Positions 7,125 through 16,678 of a DNA stretch of 64,000 bases are shown here, in pieces; the first letter of the stretch is position 1; each line of letters starts with the position of its first letter. Location of the stretch: positions 124,001-188,000 of the forward strand of contig NZ_JAJEPS010000005.1 in the NCBI RefSeq assembly GCF_020686965.1. The letters run 5' to 3'. Both the position numbers and the translations under genes were made by a program. The notes beneath the pieces were generated by a model that made no database searches, was not told where the DNA came from, and saw only the letters and a list, made by a program, of their open reading frames with translations. This stretch comes from Hominiventricola filiformis (lineage in GTDB: Bacteria > Bacillota > Clostridia > Lachnospirales > Lachnospiraceae).

Positions 7125-9500
7125 ATGACGTTACCATTTGAAAATGATACCCGTATCATTGTAAAGAAGTTGGCAAAACGAAACTTAAAAGCAGATAAAA
7201 GTCGAAACATCCTCATTATCATTACGATTGCCTTAGCTACCTGCTTGATAATGACAACGACCTTGTATTTTTTTGCTTCTCAGCGAAAATCATTAAATGA
7301 TGCGGCTGGGCGTTATCAAGCAATTATCAATGAAGTCGATAATGATACCATTACGAAATTAGTAAATGACGATAGGGTTCAAGTGGGGGTAAGTCATTTA
7401 TTGGGTTTAGTATCTTATGGGGACTACAAATTAACCGTTCGTTCAATAGATGAAATACTAATGAAATTAGCAAAATATCCTGATTTAGAGGGAAAATTGC
7501 CCAAATCTACAAATGAAATTGCTATCACAAAGGCGTTTCTTGATAGAGCTGGATTGTCCAAATCCATAGGCGATACTATATCGTTAAATCTGGGAGATGG
7601 AGAAAAAGATTATACCTTATGTGGTATTTTGCCTGTCGAAAATTCAAATTATTCCGTATTCGTGTCGCAGTCCTATATTGAAAACAAGATCAGCGAACCG
7701 GCATACTCCGCTTATATCCGTTTGAATGAATCTGATGGTTGGTCTAAGGCTGCTATACAAGCTGAATTATCAACATTGTGCAGAGAATTGGAAATACAGC
7801 CGGAGCAAATGCAGTTTTCAACATATTATTTTTCTCTCATTGAACAGAGAAGCAGTCAATATATCACTGTAATAGCATTTATCAGTCTTATTATCGCTTT
7901 GGCGTGTACCCTTGTTATTTACAGTCTGTTCTATGTGTCCATAGCCAGAAAAACAAAAGAATATGGAAAACTGCGGACAATAGGGGCAACTGGAAAACAG
8001 ATGAAAAGAATCGTTTTTAGAGAGGGATTTCATCTTTCCAGAATTGCTATTCCGATTGGAATATTAGCCGGTGCAATAGCGGGATATGTCCTTGTCCCGC
8101 AAGGCTGGAACACTTTAATGGTATTTGTAATTGCCGCTGTCACAGCTCTGTTTGTGTATCTATGCGTTATGATTGCTGTAATTAAGCCAGCCAAAATTGC
8201 TGCTCATGTTACGCCTATTGAAGCAGTCCGTTATATGGCGGGCAATAATGATGTAATGTCAAACAGTACAAAAGTGTTACATCGTTCTCTATCCGCGAAA
8301 AATTTAGCGTTCCTTAATTTTGCGAGGAACAGAAAGAAAACCGCTTTAACGATCCTGTCGTTAGGGGTATGTGGAATTTTGCTGATGGCAAGCTCTGCAT
8401 ATTTTAATTCCATTGATCCCTTAGCGATGGCGCGTAGGAGTTTTCCTTACGGAGAAATTCGCCTTGAATTAGGCGATTACGGGCCGCAGGCACATAACAG
8501 CGAACAATATTCAGAACTCCAAAAATCGAATCTGCTTACAGAAGATTTTAGAGAATCCATTTTGGACATAGATGGTGTGGAAGAAATAAAAGAATACCAA
8601 GGCACCGTTTTGAATGTTCGTATGCCAACGGGAGATATTGAACCGATTGTTTCAGACGCATATACGCCAAGCTCTCAAAAATTGCTTGAACAATATTTGA
8701 TTGATGGTACAGCGGATTTGCAGGAACTACTTAATAATAATGGCATTATTATTGAAAATGGCCCACAGTGGAAAGAAACTTTTGGGTGGGATGCCGCGAT
8801 TGGGGACGAACTTCTGATTGAAGTTGGCGGACAAACATTGGAAGTAAAAGTAATGGGAATTGTGGATGCGAATATCCCGTATGGCGGATATGATACGCTA
8901 TTTATTCCTTTAGAAATGCTGTCAAAGATCGTTCCTATTGATAACCTCAATTATCAATTTATTGTAGATACAGATGACAGTAAATGGGCAGCCGCAAAAG
9001 ATGAAATACAAAAGATAATTCCACCGACTTCCAGCCTCTATGTTAGTACCTTGAATGATTGGGTAGAGGCATACAACGAAAAACTATTGAACTATCGTAT
9101 GCCAGTCTACATTTTTATTATGTTTATTGGGGTTTTTGGCATTATCAATCTGCTAAACACACTGATAACAAACATCTTGACACGGAAGCGAGAATTGGGT
9201 GTTTTGCAAGCAGTTGGTTTGAGCAGTAAACAGCTTTCAAAAATGTTATTGATAGAGGGCCTGTTCTATACATTAGGGGTGTTGCTTCTTTCCATATCAT
9301 GCGGAACTCTTATCGGGTATCTTCTCTGCACCGTCTTTAGTGCAATGAGTATTTTTGGAAAAGTAAGCTATCATTTTCCGACAGTTGAAATGTTCAGTTA
9401 TTTTATACTGATGCTTGCTGTCCAAATGCTTTTCTCGTGTTTCGCAATTCGGCAGATAAAAAAACAATCTCTGGTAGATCAAATACGGGAATTGTCATAA
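7125..9500 (+). CDS. FtsX/MacB-type ABC permease A of module 2
   Basis: A 791-residue permease. ATG 7125 was chosen over 7119 because AAGGAG lies 9 nt upstream and because all three paralogs in this module begin with MT(L/V)PFENDT. One membrane segment spans ~30-50, then an extracytoplasmic domain, an FtsX domain with three segments (~250-370), a further segment near 410, a second extracytoplasmic domain and a C-terminal FtsX domain (~660-785). It lacks its own ATPase and probably uses the one at 10100. It is markedly more AT-rich than permeases B and C, suggesting a different recent history. The inferred role is peptide-antibiotic sensing or removal. Confidence 0.88.
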   Translation: MTLPFENDTRIIVKKLAKRNLKADKSRNILIIITIALATCLIMTTTLYFFASQRKSLNDAAGRYQAIINEVDNDTITKLVNDDRVQVGVSHLLGLVSYGDYKLTVRSIDEILMKLAKYPDLEGKLPKSTNEIAITKAFLDRAGLSKSIGDTISLNLGDGEKDYTLCGILPVENSNYSVFVSQSYIENKISEPAYSAYIRLNESDGWSKAAIQAELSTLCRELEIQPEQMQFSTYYFSLIEQRSSQYITVIAFISLIIALACTLVIYSLFYVSIARKTKEYGKLRTIGATGKQMKRIVFREGFHLSRIAIPIGILAGAIAGYVLVPQGWNTLMVFVIAAVTALFVYLCVMIAVIKPAKIAAHVTPIEAVRYMAGNNDVMSNSTKVLHRSLSAKNLAFLNFARNRKKTALTILSLGVCGILLMASSAYFNSIDPLAMARRSFPYGEIRLELGDYGPQAHNSEQYSELQKSNLLTEDFRESILDIDGVEEIKEYQGTVLNVRMPTGDIEPIVSDAYTPSSQKLLEQYLIDGTADLQELLNNNGIIIENGPQWKETFGWDAAIGDELLIEVGGQTLEVKVMGIVDANIPYGGYDTLFIPLEMLSKIVPIDNLNYQFIVDTDDSKWAAAKDEIQKIIPPTSSLYVSTLNDWVEAYNEKLLNYRMPVYIFIMFIGVFGIINLLNTLITNILTRKRELGVLQAVGLSSKQLSKMLLIEGLFYTLGVLLLSISCGTLIGYLLCTVFSAMSIFGKVSYHFPTVEMFSYFILMLAVQMLFSCFAIRQIKKQSLVDQIRELS

Positions 9501-9510
9501 GAATTTTTGA

Positions 9511-9556
9511 AATGTCCGAGCATTGTAACATTTCGCGGACATTCATGATTTACAAT
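9511..9556 (+). promoter_or_regulatory. Boxed promoter with AATGTCCG inverted repeat
   Basis: AATGTCCG (9511) and CGGACATT (9536) form a perfect 8-bp inverted repeat around GTAACATTT. ACATTT at 9528 repeats as ACATTC 11 bp later. TACAAT at 9551 is 17 bp from ACATTT, which sits at the -35 position. It is a variant module 2 box for the 132-residue exported protein gene. Confidence 0.6.
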
Positions 9557-9588
9557 TATGTCCTCACCCCAAATAGGAGGCAAAGACC

Positions 9589-9987
9589 ATGAAAAAAACG
9601 ATGGTGATTTCATTTATAGCTGCTGCGATGCTATTGATACCATGTACAGCTTGTCATGTAGCAGAGAGCCACAATGAAGTACTGGCACAAGAAAACAAAG
9701 AGAACACTGTTAACGGAGGATATACCATTACAGATATTACTGACCCCGTTGAAGTTCAAAGTTACATTGAGCAGCAAGGCGGTGAATATACTGCCGATAT
9801 TATGGCTGTTCATCAGGTTACATTTACCGATTATACCGCAAACGACATTACAGATCCGGCAGAAATCAAAGCCTATCTGGAAAGTCAGGGGCAAGAATAT
9901 AACGAGAATATTACCGCTATTCATCAGATTACTTTCATTGACGGGGAAGCGACACCAGAGGGTTCCCTTTGCGAAGTTGAAAAATGA
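9589..9987 (+). CDS. Exported protein with two copies of a 34-residue repeat
   Basis: A 132-residue protein with a signal sequence (KK, then a hydrophobic stretch to residue ~18) followed by CTAC, which may be an imperfect lipobox. The mature part contains two tandem repeats, residues ~48-81 and ~85-118, each of the form DITDPxExxxYxExQGxEY then AxHQxTF. No known family is recognised. It has its own boxed promoter and lies between permease A and the ATPase gene, so an extracellular accessory or decoy role for the transporter is inferred. Confidence 0.75.
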   Translation: MKKTMVISFIAAAMLLIPCTACHVAESHNEVLAQENKENTVNGGYTITDITDPVEVQSYIEQQGGEYTADIMAVHQVTFTDYTANDITDPAEIKAYLESQGQEYNENITAIHQITFIDGEATPEGSLCEVEK

Positions 9988-10053
9988 ATTGTCCTAAAAT
10001 TGAAGCAATTCACCATGGATTTTTATAGCGTTTAGGACAATTCTGCAACATTT
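9986..10053 (+). promoter_or_regulatory. 13-bp inverted repeat overlapping a module 2 box
   Basis: GAATTGTCCTAAA (9986-9998) and TTTAGGACAATTC (10031-10043) are perfect reverse complements 32 bp apart. The right arm is the first half of the regulator box (half-sites at 10037 and 10048) for the ATPase gene. The left arm overlaps the previous stop codon. It could act as a DNA-looping operator or as a transcript hairpin. Confidence 0.65.
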
Positions 10054-10099
10054 CTCCTTTACTCTATATGCAACAAATTAAGAAAGGCAGGTAACTGTT

Positions 10100-10765
10100 A
10101 TGAAAATTTTGCAGACAACGGATTTGAAAAAATACTACGGCACAGAGCCGAACATTACCCGCGCCCTGGATGGCGTGAACTTCTCTGTGGAGGAAGGCGA
10201 ATTTGTGGCGGTGGTCGGCACTTCCGGTTCCGGTAAGTCCACCCTGCTTCACATGATGGGCGGTCTGGACACACCCACCTCCGGCAGCGTGATGGTGCGG
10301 GATAAGGAGCTGGCGAAGATGAACGATGAGCAGCTTACCATCTTCCGCCGCCGCAATATCGGCTTTATCTTCCAGAACTACAATCTGGTGCCGATCCTAA
10401 ATGTCCATGAGAACATCGTCCTGCCGGTGGAGCTGGATGGGGATACGGTGGATCAGAAATTCATGGCGGATGTGGTGTCCATGCTGGGACTGGAGGATAA
10501 GCTGAAGAATATGCCAAACAACCTCTCCGGTGGCCAGCAGCAGCGTGTGGCTATCGCCCGCGCTCTGGTGTCAAAGCCCGCTATCGTCCTTGCCGATGAA
10601 CCCACCGGAAACCTGGACAGCAGGACCAGCGCCGATGTGCTGGGGCTTTTGCAGAGAACGAGTCGTGAATTTAACCAGACGCTGGTAATGATCACACATA
10701 ATGATGCCATTGCCCAGCTTGCAGACCGTATCGTGCGGATTGAGGATGGCAAAATCGTTGGATAA
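10100..10765 (+). CDS. LolD/MacB-type ABC transporter ATPase of module 2
   Basis: A 221-residue ATPase with Walker A (GTSGSGKST), signature LSGGQQQRVAIARAL, Walker B (IVLADEPTGNLDS) and the switch His in MITHND. It is the only ATPase in module 2 and so is inferred to serve all three FtsX-type permeases. ATG 10100 follows an AGGCAGGT site. The stop lies 14 nt before the next start. It is GC-richer than permease A, like the two genes that follow. Confidence 0.93.
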   Translation: MKILQTTDLKKYYGTEPNITRALDGVNFSVEEGEFVAVVGTSGSGKSTLLHMMGGLDTPTSGSVMVRDKELAKMNDEQLTIFRRRNIGFIFQNYNLVPILNVHENIVLPVELDGDTVDQKFMADVVSMLGLEDKLKNMPNNLSGGQQQRVAIARALVSKPAIVLADEPTGNLDSRTSADVLGLLQRTSREFNQTLVMITHNDAIAQLADRIVRIEDGKIVG

Positions 10766-10779
10766 AGGAGGTGGCAGAC

Positions 10780-13164
10780 ATGACATTGCCTTTTGAAAAT
10801 GATACAGGGCCGGTTATTAAAAAATTGGCGTCACGAAGTATTCAGACAGATAAGCGGCGCAACCTGTTTGTGATCGTAACGATTGCTCTGGCAGCCGCTT
10901 TGATGGCAGCGATTTTTTGTGCAGGAGCGGGAAGTGACAGAAAACTGGAGGCGGACATTCGGGGACAGTATCAGGCGGTTGTGGTGAATTGTGACCATGA
11001 TACGATTGAAAGACTGAAAGACTGCCCGGAAGTGGAACGCTGGGGCCTTTCCCAGAATTACGGTTCTGCCCGCTATGGTGACAGCGTTCTGACTGTGGAG
11101 TATGCGGATGCCAACTGGATGGAATTGGGTAAGAAGCCTTCCTTTACTGGGACACTTCCGCAGGCTGCCAATGAAATTCTGGTAGAACGGGCATTTCTTG
11201 ATTATTTTGAAATCCCCGCAGAAGTCGGGCAGACCATAGAAGTGAATCTTGGAAACGGAAAGCAGACCTATACCGTCAGCGGTATCATGGATGTGGAGAA
11301 TGACTCCCGTATGTTCCAGCTTTATGTATCTGAAGCATTTGTGGAGGAGATGGCGCAGGGAGAGCCGCTGTTTGAATTTCGGCTTCGTTATACTGGTGCT
11401 GATAGTATGGAGCTGGAGCAGCTCAAGGCGGATATTGCAGCATTCCTTTCTGCCAACGATGTCTCAGAGGATCAGATTTTTTACAGTTCCAACTATTTCG
11501 ATATGCAGGGCTTTAAGTCCGGCGTGATGAAATATTACATTCCCGTGGCAATCCTTTTGCTGGTTGCCTGTGCCGTGGTCATTTACAGTATCTTTTTCAT
11601 TTCCGTAAAGGGCAAAATGCGGGAATATGGACGCCTGAAAGTGATTGGCACAACACCAAAACAGATCCGGCGGATCGTGCGGCGGGAGGGATTGCTGTTA
11701 TCTCTTTGTGGTATCCCGCTGGGGCTTTTGGTTGGAGGGTCTATCGGGTTTGCTATTTTCCCGGCACATTGGAGCTGGATGGGCAATCTGCCCTATCTGG
11801 CTGCGACCGCAGCAGCCTGCGCCCTGACGGTATTTCTGTCCATTCATGCGCCTGTCCGAATGGCGGCGAGGGTATCCCCAATCGAAGCGGTCCGCTCCAG
11901 TGGTTATGAAACGGCAACAGACCGCAAAGATCAGAAAAACCACCGCATTACGCCGTTCTCCATGGCACAGATGAACTTTAGGCGGAGCAGGAAAAAGACG
12001 GTCATCACTCTGGTATCTCTGGGATTGACGGGTGTGTTTCTGGTAACAGCCGCTACGGTACTCAACTCCATCAGTCCCGAAAAGATGGCGATAGAAGCCA
12101 TGGGAGATCACTGTAACTATGAGGTCAGCTGGATGGATTCGGGAGGCGCGGAAGGATTGCCTGCCATCGCGCGGGAAAATCCATTGACAGAAGAACTTCG
12201 TCAGGAGCTTCTTGCCATAGATGGTGTGGAATCTATCACCAGCCATGAAGTGACATCCGTAACGGTGAAACTCCCTCAGGAAAGTGTTGCATTAAAGTTC
12301 CCTGTGTTTGACAGAGAGCAGATGGAACAGTGGCTGCCGGAGGAAAATCTGGAACAGGGCAGCGCAGATTATGAGGAGCTTGCCGCGAACAACGGTGTGG
12401 TCGTGACTGATTCGGAAGATCATCTTTTAAGTATGTTTTATGGCTATACGCCTGCTGTCGGGGATGTACTGACCTTTGAATCCATGGACGGTAAGGCCAT
12501 AGAAGTAACGGTCATGGGGATTGCGAAACCGTCAGTGACATCAGGCACCGGCGCATGGGGCCTGTTTACCCTTACAGAAGAACTGGCCGATCAGCTCTAC
12601 CCGGACATTGAGAACAGAGAGGCTGTTTGGAATGTCCATACATCGGAGGACTCGGATGCGCTCAGGGCATCTATTTTCAGCCTGCTGGAAAATCCGGTGC
12701 TGACGGTCTTTTCCAGAGCAGACCATGCGGCATCCCTGGAATCGCAGCTAAAGATGATGACCCGCGGTGTTTATCTGCTGCTGGCGTTCCTGTTTGTGTT
12801 CTCCATGGTAAATCTGGTCAACACCCTGATGACCAATCTGCTGGCAAGGCAGCAGGAGCTTGGGATTTTGCAGTCTGTGGGAATGACCGGAAAGCAGGTT
12901 TCCCGTATGCTGATTGCAGAATGCCTGTGGTACGCAGGGGTTACGGTATTTTTGTCGGTTGGCATTGGCGGGATACTGGGCTGGATCTTTGACTATGTGA
13001 TCAGCAGTTTTAATATTTTCGGGGAACTGTCCTATCAATTCCCTTTGATGGAAACGGTTGTTTTTGTTCTGGCACTTTTGGTCGTGACCGGAATCTTCTC
13101 TGTGGTTGCTGTCCGTTACTCTAAACGGCTTTCCCTTGTAGAGCGGATCAAGACCATGGACTAA
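10780..13164 (+). CDS. FtsX/MacB-type ABC permease B of module 2
   Basis: A 794-residue paralog of permease A with the same N-terminus (MTLPFENDTG) and layout: one N-terminal membrane segment (~30-50), a first FtsX domain (~250-370), a large extracytoplasmic domain and a C-terminal FtsX domain. ATG 10780 is 6-7 nt after AAAGGAGGTGG; the upstream GTG 10771 lies inside that site. It is probably co-transcribed with the ATPase. The assignment to antimicrobial peptide defence rests on the adjacent sensor kinase. Confidence 0.9.
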   Translation: MTLPFENDTGPVIKKLASRSIQTDKRRNLFVIVTIALAAALMAAIFCAGAGSDRKLEADIRGQYQAVVVNCDHDTIERLKDCPEVERWGLSQNYGSARYGDSVLTVEYADANWMELGKKPSFTGTLPQAANEILVERAFLDYFEIPAEVGQTIEVNLGNGKQTYTVSGIMDVENDSRMFQLYVSEAFVEEMAQGEPLFEFRLRYTGADSMELEQLKADIAAFLSANDVSEDQIFYSSNYFDMQGFKSGVMKYYIPVAILLLVACAVVIYSIFFISVKGKMREYGRLKVIGTTPKQIRRIVRREGLLLSLCGIPLGLLVGGSIGFAIFPAHWSWMGNLPYLAATAAACALTVFLSIHAPVRMAARVSPIEAVRSSGYETATDRKDQKNHRITPFSMAQMNFRRSRKKTVITLVSLGLTGVFLVTAATVLNSISPEKMAIEAMGDHCNYEVSWMDSGGAEGLPAIARENPLTEELRQELLAIDGVESITSHEVTSVTVKLPQESVALKFPVFDREQMEQWLPEENLEQGSADYEELAANNGVVVTDSEDHLLSMFYGYTPAVGDVLTFESMDGKAIEVTVMGIAKPSVTSGTGAWGLFTLTEELADQLYPDIENREAVWNVHTSEDSDALRASIFSLLENPVLTVFSRADHAASLESQLKMMTRGVYLLLAFLFVFSMVNLVNTLMTNLLARQQELGILQSVGMTGKQVSRMLIAECLWYAGVTVFLSVGIGGILGWIFDYVISSFNIFGELSYQFPLMETVVFVLALLVVTGIFSVVAVRYSKRLSLVERIKTMD

Positions 13165-13170
13165 CCAGAG

Positions 13171-13201
13171 GCGGCGGCTTCCGATGTGAAGCCGCCGCTT
13201 T
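13171..13201 (+). terminator. Intrinsic terminator between permeases B and C
   Basis: A perfect 11-bp stem, GCGGCGGCTTC with GAAGCCGCCGC, and a short TTT run. With such a short T run some read-through into permease C is likely. Confidence 0.75.
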
Positions 13202-13241
13202 GCTGACAGCAGAAATATAAGACTTAAAGGAGATGATCAAA

Positions 13242-15626
13242 ATGACAGTACCATTTGAAAATGATACAGGAAATATTGTCAGGAAACTGGCAAGAAAAAG
13301 TTTGAAAAGCGAAAAACGCCGGAATTTGATGGTGGTGATCGCCGTTGCGCTGGCATCCTGTCTGATCTGTTTTTCGATTGTGATGGCTTTGTCTACCCGG
13401 CAGATAGAGAAAAATCATGTGGAGGATACTTATGAGGCGGTCTATACCAGGATTACTGAGGAAGATGTGTCCACCCTGAAGGGGCTGGATGACTTCTCAA
13501 GGGTAGGAGAGTATTATATGCTGGCTGTGGAACCTGCGGAGCAGGGATACAATGCCTCCTATATCTATTGTGATGAGGAAACGATGTATATTGCCCGTGA
13601 CCAGATGAAGCTGCTGGAAGGCCGACTGCCCCAAAAGGAGGATGAGGTGGTGGTGAGCCGTTATTTCCTTTCCAACTATGCTGCAGACGCCGGGATTGGC
13701 GAAAAGGTTATGCTAAGCAGCGAGAGCTTTCACGGAGAATACACGGTGACTGGCATTATGGAAGGCTATAAGGAAAAAGAGGTAAATGGATCTTCCATCC
13801 TTCTTTCCAAAGAAGCCCTGAAAGGATGGAGCGGCTATGACCCCGCTGATTATCGAGCCTATGTGCATTTTAAGAATGAGCAGCAAATGGATGAAACAGA
13901 GCTGACTGCCCGCAGCAGGGAGATTGCCAAGGAATATCAGCTGGAAATGCCGATCATGAACCTCAGCTATATGAAGTTCTATAAGCAGCCTGTGAATGTC
14001 AGTATGCTGGCGCTGGTTGCCGGAATTGCAGTTCTGGTCATCATCGGAGGGTATGTTGTGATACAAAGTATCTTCCGAATTTCTATCAATGATAAAATCC
14101 AAAGCTATGGACAACTGCGGACCATCGGCACAACGCCAAAACAGATCCGCCGTATTGTCAAAAAAGAAGGCCGTTTCTTAGGATGGGCTGGCATTGGTAT
14201 CGGTATTTTGCTGGGATGTGCAGCCGGGTTTGCACTGTTTCCCCGTGGGTTTAATCTGCTATTTTATGCAGCCGCGATTGTTTTGACTGCACTGCTTGGC
14301 TGGTTTATGGTATCCATTGCGATCCGCAGACCGGTAAAGATTGCCGCCAGTATCTCCCCGATTGAAGCAGTCCGCTTTACCGGCAATCAGAGCGGAAAGG
14401 CCCACACACATAAGAAGAATATGCGGTTAAATCCCCTCTCCATGGGAATTGCAAATTTCAGGCGTGACCGCAAAAAGACGATCAGTATCGTGGCTTCCCT
14501 GAGTCTGGGCGGGGTGATCCTTTTGGTGACAGCTTCTATTCTTTTGGTTCGTTCGCCGGAGCGGATCGCAAGACAGTATTTCCCGGATGGGGATTATAAA
14601 ATCTATATCCATTCTGAAAAAACAGAATATGAGGTGATGTCAAAAGGAAATCCTTTGAATGAAGCGCTTCGGCAGGAGGTGCTGGCCGTGGATGGCGTAA
14701 CAGATGTGATAGAAAATCGTCAGGCGGTTCATGTGCGGTTTGAAAATGAGGAAAGTTCTTCCGGCGGAATGTGTGATCTGTTGAGTGACCGAAACAGGGA
14801 TCAAATGGAAGCGGCGCTTGTGTCCGGAACTTTACCTCAAGATTCCCATAGTATTGCACTTGATATGGATTATGCAGAAGATATGATCGGTGTAGATGTG
14901 GGGTCAGTTATCAAACTTACCATAGGGGATCAAGAGATTCCTGTCACTGTTTCCGGTCTGCTCATAAACGATGGGCTTAAAAATGGTCATGGTCCTCTGG
15001 CATTGGACAGCACCTGCATGGTTGCAACCAAAGAGCTATTTCAGGAAGCAATGCCAAAGATCAACTGTTTTGATTATTCCTGGAGCATTGTCAGCGATCC
15101 CAAAAAGGCGGAGCAGATTGAAAACAGTCTGAGTGCGATCATTTCTTCCAATCCGGATCTTGACTTGGATACCATTGGGATACATAAGGATTATGAGGAA
15201 ATGGAAAACCGGGTCGTTTTTGGAGGGTTTCAGGCGCTGTCCTGGCTGGTATTCCTCTTTGGCGTGGTCAATCTCATCAACACAACCCTCTCCAATCAGA
15301 TGTCCAGAAAGAGGGAAAACAGCGTCTTTCGTGCCATCGGTCTGACCAGAAAACAGCTCTGTCAAATGACCATCTATGAGGGAATTTGCTATGCGTTTTC
15401 TGCTGCGCTGGCAACCCTGGTAGCGGGCCTCCCGATTGCAGTGATTGCTGCCCGGAAATTCAGTGAAATGACTTTCCATGGAGTCATCATGCCATATTCC
15501 TTCCCCTTCCTGCAAATGGGGCTGTTCGTTCTGGTGCTGTTTGGCCTGGAGGTGATTCTGTCCTTCTGGACAATGCGCAGGCAGAAAAATCAATCGCTTG
15601 TGGAAGAAATGCGAGCGATGGAATAA
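13242..15626 (+). CDS. FtsX/MacB-type ABC permease C of module 2
   Basis: A 794-residue third paralog starting MTVPFENDTG. ATG 13242 has AAGGAG 9 nt upstream; ATG 13233 would overlap that site. The two FtsX domains (~250-375 and ~670-790) flank a long extracytoplasmic domain that is the most divergent part among the three paralogs, as expected if each handles a different ligand. It has no promoter box of the module 2 type in its leader, so it probably relies on read-through of the terminator at 13171. Confidence 0.9.
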   Translation: MTVPFENDTGNIVRKLARKSLKSEKRRNLMVVIAVALASCLICFSIVMALSTRQIEKNHVEDTYEAVYTRITEEDVSTLKGLDDFSRVGEYYMLAVEPAEQGYNASYIYCDEETMYIARDQMKLLEGRLPQKEDEVVVSRYFLSNYAADAGIGEKVMLSSESFHGEYTVTGIMEGYKEKEVNGSSILLSKEALKGWSGYDPADYRAYVHFKNEQQMDETELTARSREIAKEYQLEMPIMNLSYMKFYKQPVNVSMLALVAGIAVLVIIGGYVVIQSIFRISINDKIQSYGQLRTIGTTPKQIRRIVKKEGRFLGWAGIGIGILLGCAAGFALFPRGFNLLFYAAAIVLTALLGWFMVSIAIRRPVKIAASISPIEAVRFTGNQSGKAHTHKKNMRLNPLSMGIANFRRDRKKTISIVASLSLGGVILLVTASILLVRSPERIARQYFPDGDYKIYIHSEKTEYEVMSKGNPLNEALRQEVLAVDGVTDVIENRQAVHVRFENEESSSGGMCDLLSDRNRDQMEAALVSGTLPQDSHSIALDMDYAEDMIGVDVGSVIKLTIGDQEIPVTVSGLLINDGLKNGHGPLALDSTCMVATKELFQEAMPKINCFDYSWSIVSDPKKAEQIENSLSAIISSNPDLDLDTIGIHKDYEEMENRVVFGGFQALSWLVFLFGVVNLINTTLSNQMSRKRENSVFRAIGLTRKQLCQMTIYEGICYAFSAALATLVAGLPIAVIAARKFSEMTFHGVIMPYSFPFLQMGLFVLVLFGLEVILSFWTMRRQKNQSLVEEMRAME

Positions 15627-15639
15627 GCATATAGAATCG

Positions 15640-15668
15640 GCGGGGCGGCGTGTGCTGCCCCGCTTTTT
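15640..15668 (+). terminator. Intrinsic terminator ending module 2
   Basis: GCGGGGC pairs with GCCCCGC around a 10-nt loop, followed by TTTTT. Confidence 0.85.
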
Positions 15669-15696
15669 AAGTTTGCTGTTATATTTTGGATCGTTA

Positions 15697-15744
15697 TTGA
15701 CTTCTATTACGGTTAGTGATATATTTATTACAGTAACCGTAATA
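15697..15744 (+). promoter_or_regulatory. PadR promoter with 11-bp inverted-repeat operator
   Basis: TTGACT (15697) and TATATT (15720) are spaced 17 bp, a near-consensus promoter. A perfect inverted repeat, TATTACGGTTA (15705) and TAACCGTAATA (15734), surrounds the -10. The layout fits autorepression by the PadR protein encoded 15 nt downstream. Confidence 0.8.
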
Positions 15745-15758
15745 AGGAGGCAGGTGTT

Positions 15759-16082
15759 ATGCGAGACAATGCGAAAGGCGGTGCGCTCACAGAGGTGACA
15801 TTCTTTATTTTGCTTTCCCTTTATACCCCGAAACATGGATATGCTGTCATGCAATTTATTGAAGATAGTACAAAAGGGCGGCTCACGCTGGGGGCAGGTA
15901 CTTTATATGGTGCGTTGAACTCGTTGCAGGAAAAAGGCTGGATTGCACCTTTTGGAGATAGTGCGGGACGGAAAAAAGAATATCTCATCACAACACAAGG
16001 AAAAGAAATTGCAGAAAAGGAACTTATAAGGCTCAATGAACTTGTAGGAGTGGCCAATGGAATTATTGGAGGTGCAGTATGA
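15759..16082 (+). CDS. PadR-family transcriptional repressor
   Basis: A 107-residue PadR winged helix. Typical marks are HGYAVMQFIE, TLYGALNSLQEKGWI and GRKKEYLITTQGK. ATG 15759 follows AAGGAGG. It overlaps the next gene by ATGA, the usual PadR/DUF2812 pairing. It is inferred to repress its own operon through the inverted repeat at 15705-15744 and to respond to a small molecule or membrane stress. Confidence 0.92.
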   Translation: MRDNAKGGALTEVTFFILLSLYTPKHGYAVMQFIEDSTKGRLTLGAGTLYGALNSLQEKGWIAPFGDSAGRKKEYLITTQGKEIAEKELIRLNELVGVANGIIGGAV

Positions 16083-16666
16083 GCAAAAAGTGTTATCGTT
16101 TCTTTGGCGGTTTGTTGACTGCCCAGGAACATTGGTTGAATAAAATGTCTGAAAAGGGCTATCGTCTGATTCGGACGGAAAAAATGTTGTATGAATTTGA
16201 GGCGTGTAAACCGGATCAGGTAAAATACTGCGTGGAGTTTATCGGGCAAAAATCGAAAGCCAACGCGTCCGATTATCATGAGTTTTTAGAGGGGATGGGT
16301 TACAAAGTATTTTATAAAAACATCAACCTGAACTACTCTGTTGGTAAAGTACGCCTACGGCCATGGGCTGAAAAAGGCGGACGCATAGCAACAAATGCCA
16401 CCACCTTTAATCGGGAACTGTTGATTGTAGAAAAAGATAATGACGGTAAGCCGTTTGAACTTCATACTTCTTATGAGGACAAGGAAAACTATTACAGAAA
16501 TCTGCGTAATCCGTGGCTGCTGCTCCTGCTTATGTTCGCAATATTTGCGGTTGTAAATCGCTCGGCAGTTTTTGGTGTGCTTGCCCTGGTTTCTCTGATT
16601 CCTGTCCTCGTATATCAAACCCAGGTGATGCAGAACAAACGCGAAGGTAAGACAAAAGAATGGTGA
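16079..16666 (+). CDS. DUF2812 membrane protein
   Basis: A 195-residue protein with a cytoplasmic DUF2812-like N-terminal part (KMSEKGYRLI; MLYEFEACKPDQVKY) and two C-terminal membrane segments (~142-157 and ~163-178). DUF2812 proteins commonly accompany PadR regulators, often beside ABC transporters; their biochemical role is not known. Translation is coupled to padR by a 4-nt overlap. Confidence 0.85.
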   Translation: MSKKCYRFFGGLLTAQEHWLNKMSEKGYRLIRTEKMLYEFEACKPDQVKYCVEFIGQKSKANASDYHEFLEGMGYKVFYKNINLNYSVGKVRLRPWAEKGGRIATNATTFNRELLIVEKDNDGKPFELHTSYEDKENYYRNLRNPWLLLLLMFAIFAVVNRSAVFGVLALVSLIPVLVYQTQVMQNKREGKTKEW

Positions 16667-16678
16667 GGTGTTTATATC

